Origin: Proteobacteria bacterium HN_bin10 | Lineage (GTDB): Bacteria; Pseudomonadota; Alphaproteobacteria; Caulobacterales; Aquidulcibacteraceae | DNA: 18,156 nucleotides | NCBI GenBank assembly: GCA_002083515.1 | Contig: LWDN01000058.1 | Coordinates: forward strand, 5,574 to 23,729 | Direction: 5' to 3' | Shown here: piece after piece, positions 13,788-18,156 of the stretch | How the letters are laid out: every line of letters starts with the position of its first letter | Numbering within the stretch: position 1 is the first letter of the stretch | The notes under the pieces: model-generated | Database searches by the model: none | What the model saw: only the letters and a program-made list of their open reading frames with translations | What the model was told of the DNA's origin: nothing | Program-made: the position numbers and the translations under genes

Positions 13788-13984
13788 CCTCGCCCTTGAT
13801 GGGCGAGGTGGCGCCGCCTGTATCGCGGCGCTATCGTTGAGAGGGCAAGGTGGGTCGCCCGCGATACTGGCGGCGCCGGAGTGGGTGGCGGCGCAGCGCT
13901 TGACGGTTGAGGTCCGCCCACTCAGTCATCCCGCCTTCGCCGTTCGGCTTCGGCGGACTGACAGCTCGCCCATCAAGGGCGAGC
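13788..13984. repeat. 197-bp multi-hairpin inverted-repeat element (MITE/REP-like)
   Basis: Terminal hairpins are inverted copies: CCTCGCCC - TTGAT - GGGCGAGG (13788-13808) and GCTCGCCC - ATCAA - GGGCGAGC (13964-13984). Inside are a 19-bp stem with one mismatch (13810-13828 with 13859-13877), a stem pairing 13879-13888 with 13914-13923, and a hairpin at 13922-13961 (TCAGT..CCGCC..GCCG TT CGGC..GGCGG..ACTGA). Nearly every base can be paired. It fills the space between the 88-aa gene and pgk, ending 9 bp before the pgk ribosome site, so it becomes the pgk mRNA leader if transcribed through. No coding capacity is credible. Confidence 0.8.
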
Positions 13985-14002
13985 GAGCAGGATGGAGAGA
14001 CC

Positions 14003-15193
14003 ATGAGCTTTCGCCGCATCGAGGACGCGCCGTCGGGAACAACCGCTTTGGTGCGCGTCGATTTCAACGTGCCGATGGCCAATGGCGCGGTGAGCGACGA
14101 CACTCGCCTGCGCGCGGCGTTGCCGACGATCCGCGCACTGCAAGCGAAAGGCTGCAAGATCGCGCTGCTCGCGCACTTCGACCGGCCCAAGGGTAAGGTC
14201 GTCCCGGAAATGTCGCTGGGACAGATCATGCCGGGTTTGGCGCGGGTGCTCGATAGCGTCGATGGACTTGTTTTCGTGAACGATTGCGTTGGCGACGGCG
14301 TCAAAGGCGCGCTAAGTGCGCTGCCTCCGGGCGGAGTGGTATTGCTGGAGAACGTTCGATTCTATCCCGGCGAAGAGAAGAACGATCCGGAATTTGCGAA
14401 GCAGCTCGCGGCGAACTTCGACATTTACGTCAACGACGCTTTCTCCGCCGCGCACCGCGCCCATGCCAGCACGGAAGGCGTGGCCCACATCCTGCCCGCT
14501 TACGCCGGCAAGCAAATGGAGCGCGAACTCGATGCGCTCGACGCAGCCCTCGGCAACCCGAAGCGCCCGGTGCTCGGCATCGTCGGCGGCGCCAAGGTCT
14601 CGACCAAACTTGATCTGTTGCAAAATCTAATCGCCAAGCTCGACAGGCTCGCCATCGGCGGCGGCATGGCCAACACCTTCCTCTATGCGCAGGGTCACGA
14701 AATCGGCGGCTCGCTGGCCGAGAAAGACATGGCCGACACCGCCCGCGCCATCATGGAAGCGGCGAAGGGCAAGTGCGAAATCCTGCTGCCGGTCGATGTG
14801 GTAGTGGCGAAGGAAGTGAAGCCGCACACGCAAGCGCGCATCGCCGCGCTGGGCGACATCGGCGCCGACGAGAAGATTCTGGACGCCGGCGAAAAGACCG
14901 TGCAGCGCCTGCGCGAAGCGATGAAGCGCTCGCACACCCTGATCTGGAACGGGCCGCTCGGCGTGTTCGAGGTTCCACCCTTCGATCAGGCGACGGTGAT
15001 CGCCGCGCAAGAGGCCGCCGCGCTGGCGAAAGCCGGCAAGCTGATCGCGGTAGCCGGCGGCGGCGACACGGTCGCGGCCCTCAACCATGCCGGCGTAGCC
15101 GGTGATTTCACCTTCGTCTCCACCGCAGGCGGGGCCTTCCTCGAATGGATGGAGGGCAAGGCGCTGCCGGGGGTGGAGGCGCTGCGGGCGTGA
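14003..15193 (+). CDS. pgk: phosphoglycerate kinase
   Basis: A 396-aa kinase interconverting 1,3-bisphosphoglycerate and 3-phosphoglycerate with ADP/ATP. Features are VRVDFNVPM near the N-terminus, AHFDRPKGK (family usually SHLGRPKG), LENVRFYPGEEKND, NDAFSAAHRAHAST, GGAKVSTKLDLLQNL, ANTFLYAQG, WNGPLGVFE and the nucleotide loop GGGDTVAAL followed by STAGGAFLEWMEG. The ATG at 14003 is chosen because GGAGAGA precedes it and it gives the family N-terminus; the frame extends back into the repeat. It overlaps the next small gene by 4 nt. It is functionally linked with gap upstream and fba downstream. Confidence 0.97.
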   Translation: MSFRRIEDAPSGTTALVRVDFNVPMANGAVSDDTRLRAALPTIRALQAKGCKIALLAHFDRPKGKVVPEMSLGQIMPGLARVLDSVDGLVFVNDCVGDGVKGALSALPPGGVVLLENVRFYPGEEKNDPEFAKQLAANFDIYVNDAFSAAHRAHASTEGVAHILPAYAGKQMERELDALDAALGNPKRPVLGIVGGAKVSTKLDLLQNLIAKLDRLAIGGGMANTFLYAQGHEIGGSLAEKDMADTARAIMEAAKGKCEILLPVDVVVAKEVKPHTQARIAALGDIGADEKILDAGEKTVQRLREAMKRSHTLIWNGPLGVFEVPPFDQATVIAAQEAAALAKAGKLIAVAGGGDTVAALNHAGVAGDFTFVSTAGGAFLEWMEGKALPGVEALRA

Positions 15194-15417
15194 GTGAGCG
15201 GAAAGCCCTCGGCAAGGTGGCCCGCAACGAGCGCGTCAAACTCCGGGCGACCACCCTGAATGCGCTCGGGCTTGGCTTTGGCGCCGTTGGCGTCATTCAA
15301 CCGGTCGTAGCAGGCGCCTTCACAGCAGAGGCGCTGGTGAAGCTGGCCATTGCCGCCCTCATCGCCTATGTTTTTCACATGCGCGCCATGCGGGATTTGG
15401 CGGCGCTGGAGGACTGA
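15190..15417 (+). CDS. small membrane protein (75 aa) coupled to pgk
   Basis: Starts with GTG at 15190, which overlaps the pgk TGA (GTGA). The product begins with a basic stretch (MSERKALGKVARNERVKLRA). Two moderately hydrophobic helices follow (LGLGFGAVGVIQPVVAGAFT and LVKLAIAALIAYVFHM), then a short charged tail (RAMRDLAALED). It therefore looks like a two-helix inner-membrane protein. The overlap makes translation dependent on pgk. Not recognised. Confidence 0.62.
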   Translation: MSERKALGKVARNERVKLRATTLNALGLGFGAVGVIQPVVAGAFTAEALVKLAIAALIAYVFHMRAMRDLAALED

Positions 15418-15418
15418 A

Positions 15419-15562
15419 ATGAGCTGGCCGGTTTTCCTCACCGTATGCGGCGCGATGCTCGCCTTCGGTCTGGCCATCATCGTGCGCGGTTATTTCGACG
15501 ATCGGCAGTGGGATCGCCAAAAGGCCGCTGAGGACGCGGCCAAACGGGCCGCCGCCGAATAG
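15419..15562 (+). CDS. 47-aa single-helix membrane protein
   Basis: A short ORF starting one base after the previous stop (TGAAATG). The product has one transmembrane helix (PVFLTVCGAMLAFGLAIIV) followed by a charged, helix-forming tail rich in Asp, Lys and Ala (DDRQWDRQKAAEDAAKRAA). The tight spacing, GGAG a few bases upstream and the sensible topology support a real gene. Function unknown. The 75 bp after it, up to fba, show no clear signal. Confidence 0.58.
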   Translation: MSWPVFLTVCGAMLAFGLAIIVRGYFDDRQWDRQKAAEDAAKRAAAE

Positions 15563-15637
15563 CCCCGCCCTCCCCTTGGCGTTTTCAGCCAGGCTGGGCT
15601 AAACCCCCGCCATCCAATCAAATCACGGGGCGGACAG

Positions 15638-16660
15638 GTGAATCTCGACGCATTGAACAAAGTCGCCGAAGCCATGGTTGCGCCGGGCCGGGGCATTCTG
15701 GCGGCCGACGAAAGCACAGGCACGATCAAGAAGCGGTTCGACGCCATCGGCGTTGAAAACACCGAGGACAATCGCCGCGATTATCGCGAACTGATGTTCC
15801 GCGCCGGCGAAGCGATGAAATACGTCTCCGGCGTCATCCTCTACGACGAAACCATCTGGCAGAACGCCAAGGACGGCACGCCGCTGGTGAAGCTGATCGA
15901 ACAGGCCGGCTCTATTCCAGGCATCAAGGTCGACGAAGGCACGCGCGAACTTTCCGGCGCGCGCGGCGATCTGGTCACCAAGGGTCTCGACGGCCTCGAT
16001 AAACGTCTGCCGAAATATTACGAGAAGGGCGCGCGCTTCGCCAAATGGCGCGCGGTGATCGATCCGACCAACGGCCGCCCCTCCTATGCCGGCCTCGTCG
16101 CCAACGCCCACGCGCTCGCGCGCTACGCCAACCTTTGCCAGGAGTTCGACATCGTGCCGATCGTCGAGCCGGAAGTGCTGATGGACGGCGATAACGACAT
16201 CGACACCACCTACGCGGTGACCGAATGGGTGCTGAAGGAAACCTTCCAGCAACTCTATTACCTGAACGTCGCGCTCGAAGGCATGGTGCTGAAGCCGAAC
16301 ATGATCGTGCCGGGCAAGAAGGCCGCCAAGCAGGCCAGCATCGACGAAGTCGCCGAGAAGACCATCAAATGCCTCAAGGCCTGCGTGCCGAGCGCGGTGC
16401 CGGGCATCGCTTATCTCTCCGGCGGCCAGTCGGACGAGCTGGCCACCGCGCATCTGTCGCGCATGAACGAGATCGGCGGCTTCCCGTGGAAGATGACCTT
16501 CTCCTACGGCCGCGCGCTGCAAGCCGCGCCGCAGAAGGCGTGGAGCGGCAAGGCCGAGAACGTCGCCGCCGCCCAGCGCGCCTTCCTGCACCGGGCGCGC
16601 ATGAACGGCCTCGCCTCAAAAGGTGAGTGGAACGCTGGGCTGGAAAAGCAGGCGGCGTAG
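15638..16660 (+). CDS. fba: fructose-bisphosphate aldolase, class I
   Basis: A 340-aa Schiff-base aldolase that cleaves or forms fructose-1,6-bisphosphate. Family marks are GRGILAADESTGTIKKRF near the N-terminus, FAKWRAVIDP (K137, the second active-site lysine), IVEPEVLMDG, and LEGMVLKPNMIVPG, whose K219 should form the Schiff base. SGGQSDELATAHLSRMN and FSYGRALQAAP are at the expected places. This is the metal-independent eukaryote-like class, unrelated to class II. The start is GTG at 15638, with GGGGCGGA upstream. It closes the gap-pgk-fba block. The ordinary name would be fba or fbaB; which one a database uses is not decidable here. Confidence 0.95.
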   Translation: MNLDALNKVAEAMVAPGRGILAADESTGTIKKRFDAIGVENTEDNRRDYRELMFRAGEAMKYVSGVILYDETIWQNAKDGTPLVKLIEQAGSIPGIKVDEGTRELSGARGDLVTKGLDGLDKRLPKYYEKGARFAKWRAVIDPTNGRPSYAGLVANAHALARYANLCQEFDIVPIVEPEVLMDGDNDIDTTYAVTEWVLKETFQQLYYLNVALEGMVLKPNMIVPGKKAAKQASIDEVAEKTIKCLKACVPSAVPGIAYLSGGQSDELATAHLSRMNEIGGFPWKMTFSYGRALQAAPQKAWSGKAENVAAAQRAFLHRARMNGLASKGEWNAGLEKQAA

Positions 16661-16667
16661 CGCCTGC
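16648..16667 (-). terminator. intrinsic terminator-like hairpin for the DUF2799 gene
   Basis: GCAGGCG - 6-nt loop - CGCCTGC is a perfect 7-bp stem spanning the fba stop. On the minus strand it is followed by TTTTCC, a short U-tract, so it best serves the lipoprotein gene; on the plus strand no U-run follows. Confidence 0.55.
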
Positions 16668-16668
16668 C

Positions 16669-17301
16669 TCACCAGGTCGACCAGCGATAGCCGATCTCGT
16701 AACGGAGGTCGTCGATCGTCCGGCGCGCATAGCGAACGCGCCGGTCCGCCTCTTCGAGATCGTCGCGCATGTCGCGCCGCTCGCGATAGTAGGAATCGAT
16801 CTCGGCGCGCAGGCGCGCGCGTTCCTCGTCGGTCGTCGCGTCTCTGAGCGCCGCTTCGCTATTGCGGATGTCTTCCTCGAAATTGTTGTAGCGGCGCTCA
16901 AGCTGGCTGAGTTCGCTCTCGGCCGTGCTCAATTCCGACCGCGCATCGTGGATGCGCCGGCCGTCATTGTAGGCGGCGTAGAAATCGGACTGCAATTCGG
17001 GCGGACACGAGCCGTTGAACGTGCTTCCGCGCAGCGCGAACTGGAAGCCGTTCGGCGGCTGGCAGAATTGCACGATGCCGGCGGAGAAGCCGATCGCGTA
17101 AGCCTCGCTGTCCGCGGCATAGCCTTTCTCGGCGCAGCTCTCGGCGCGATCGCCGTAGCGGTCGGCGCCGTTGCTGGCGGCGTCGTTGAAGCCGAGCCCG
17201 CGCCAGTCGGCGGTGGCGCATTCTTCGGCGCTCATGGTTTCGCACGCCGCCAGCGTCAGCCCCAACACGAGCGCCAACAGCGCCAAGATCCCCTGCTTCA
17301 T
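16669..17301 (-). CDS. DUF2799-type lipoprotein with coiled-coil C-terminus
   Basis: A 210-aa predicted envelope lipoprotein. The signal peptide MKQGILALLALVLGLTLAAC has lipobox LAAC (Cys20). The next ~100 residues (CATADWRGLGFNDAASNGAD, AYAIGFSAGIVQFCQPPNGF, CPPELQSDFYAAYNDGRRIH) match the DUF2799 pattern with its paired cysteines and repeated G-x-N/D segments. The last ~95 residues are highly charged (SELSQLERRYNNFEEDI through RAEIDSYYRERRDMRDDLEE) and should form a long coiled coil. The ATG at 17301 follows GGGGAAGG; the longer frame adds only a non-signal extension. A structural or peptidoglycan-related envelope role is a guess. Confidence 0.82.
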   Translation of the reverse strand: MKQGILALLALVLGLTLAACETMSAEECATADWRGLGFNDAASNGADRYGDRAESCAEKGYAADSEAYAIGFSAGIVQFCQPPNGFQFALRGSTFNGSCPPELQSDFYAAYNDGRRIHDARSELSTAESELSQLERRYNNFEEDIRNSEAALRDATTDEERARLRAEIDSYYRERRDMRDDLEEADRRVRYARRTIDDLRYEIGYRWSTW

Positions 17302-17585
17302 TGCCTTCCCCTTCGCCTCGACCCTCAAATCCCTCACTACGCAGGGCGCGCCCAAACGTAAACAGGCGCGGGCCTTGGCTTAACCACGAAACCCTGAAAG
17401 CGTCGCCAATCTATCCAAGCTGGCGCGCGTCGCGTCCCGCGACGCATGCGCGGCAGGGGCCGCGCGCTCCACGCTGACGCACGAAATGCGCGCTGATAGC
17501 GCCGCTTATCCAACACTTTTTTCGCTCAAGTCTCTGAAAACGCGCAAACAAAAATAAACTTATCCGCCCCCCCTCGGAGCGGGCG

Positions 17586-17591
17586 TATACT
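17586..17591 (+). promoter_or_regulatory. -10-like TATACT directly before the terminal gene
   Basis: TATACT ends 7 nt before the ATG at 17599, which would place the start of transcription at the start codon (leaderless mRNA). No good -35 is seen. The rest of 17302-17598 carries an AT-richer patch (17513-17565) and two CTTATCC copies (17505, 17559), with no gene I can support. Confidence 0.4.
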
Positions 17592-17598
17592 GCGCGCC

Positions 17599-18156
17599 AT
17601 GACAAACATTCACCCCGCTCTTCCCCAACACCGCCGCGCCAGGCTCATCGCCTGGACGCTGGCGATGTTGGCGTGGCTGGCGGGCGTGTTGACGGGGAAT
17701 ATCTTAAAGCCGCGCCACGCGCGGCAGCGCGCCGAGCGCGCGTCGCTGTGGTTTCTGGCGCGGCGTGTGCATTTGCTGATCATCTGCCGCGCGATGGATT
17801 TGGTCGGGCGTCGGCCCTTGCGCTTCAGCGGCGCAATGCAGCGCGGCCGCTCGATCGCGCAGCCTGGCCTGATGCGCGCTTTGATCGGCGCGAAGCTGCG
17901 CCGCGCGTTCAAGAAGAAGAGCGCTCTCGACAGCATCTTCGCCATGATTCACGCGCTGCGAAATCTCGATGCGTTCGCACGCACCATGGCGCAACGCATC
18001 CGCCGCAAACTGACGCGGCGCTTGCCGAAAGCGTATCGGCCCGTGTGCGCCGAGCCTGTGTTGGCGCTGGGCGTGTGCGACGACGCGGAGCCTCACCACG
18101 GCTGGCCGGCCGGCGCGATCCTGGCCGCCCGCGGCGACGGCGCCGAACGAGCGGCC
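17599..18156 (+). CDS. hypothetical basic protein with N-terminal membrane helix (3' end outside window)
   Basis: The frame is open from the ATG at 17599 to the last base, 186 codons without a stop. The N-terminus MTNIHPALPQHRRARLIAWT leads into one hydrophobic helix (LIAWTLAMLAWLAGVLTG). The rest is strongly basic and probably helical (RHARQRAERASLWFLARRVH, RALIGAKLRRAFKKKSALDS, FARTMAQRIRRKLTRRL), then a Pro/Ala-rich end. I recall similar short basic proteins in Caulobacterales genomes but know no function. No Shine-Dalgarno lies at a usable distance, consistent with a leaderless transcript. Minus-strand frames opposite it are judged shadows. Confidence 0.62.
   Translation, partial: MTNIHPALPQHRRARLIAWTLAMLAWLAGVLTGNILKPRHARQRAERASLWFLARRVHLLIICRAMDLVGRRPLRFSGAMQRGRSIAQPGLMRALIGAKLRRAFKKKSALDSIFAMIHALRNLDAFARTMAQRIRRKLTRRLPKAYRPVCAEPVLALGVCDDAEPHHGWPAGAILAARGDGAERAA

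Noticed and set aside
13816..13965. Short open frames inside the 197-bp element before pgk
   Set aside because: They are products of reading through palindromic DNA, with no ribosome site or recognisable protein.
17505..17565. Two CTTATCC copies in an AT-richer patch as DnaA boxes or a replication origin
   Set aside because: Neither copy matches the full TTATNCACA box, only two are present, and no origin-associated genes lie nearby.
1..18156. CRISPR array, tRNA, insertion sequence or prophage
   Set aside because: No regularly spaced direct repeats, cloverleaf, transposase or integrase sequence was found on either strand.

Overview
The window is GC-rich, densely packed DNA with many ATGA/GTGA/TTGA-type gene overlaps. 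It looks like an alphaproteobacterium, plausibly of the Caulobacterales/Hyphomonadaceae type. The clearest pointers are the order 5-formyl-THF cyclo-ligase - 6S RNA - zapA - gap - pgk - aldolase, the paa genes, and Caulobacter-like promoters. The taxon is an inference; no marker gene in the window fixes it. Most of the content is chromosomal housekeeping with small lineage-specific genes between. I see no phage, insertion sequence, tRNA, rRNA or CRISPR array.

Layout. 1-2260 (+): the end of a phenylacetyl-CoA epoxidase operon (paaD 3' part, paaE) followed by a SAM methyltransferase. 2267-5712 (-): a tight run DUF5367-like membrane protein -> sugar-lactone oxidase -> PLP-dependent D-amino-acid aldolase/dehydratase -> TetR regulator. 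5976-7571 (+): a lone TIR - transmembrane - formylglycine-generating-enzyme-like (SUMF1) fusion, the most accessory-looking gene here. 7601-8790 (-): yebC with a coupled lipoprotein gene. 8843-9166 (+): a small membrane protein. 9182-10561 (-): a 47-aa coiled-coil ORF (possible short ZauP), zapA, 6S RNA, a palindromic repeat element and 5-formyl-THF cyclo-ligase. 10691-16660 (+): gap, five small genes (one is DUF1993), a 197-bp multi-hairpin repeat, pgk, two tiny membrane-protein genes and class I fructose-bisphosphate aldolase. 16669-17301 (-): a DUF2799-type lipoprotein. 17599-end (+): an unrecognised basic protein running off the window.

How it fits together. paaD/paaE belong to aerobic phenylacetate breakdown, and the TetR gene converging on them could be its regulator. 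gap, pgk and fba cover three consecutive steps of lower glycolysis/gluconeogenesis. The zapA/6S/cyclo-ligase block is a known conserved neighbourhood. The most unusual items are the TIR-SUMF1 fusion, two inverted-repeat elements built on the same plan (terminal hairpins with 5-nt complementary loops) that each sit directly in front of a start codon, the sub-60-codon genes, and compact hairpins at all four convergent gene junctions.
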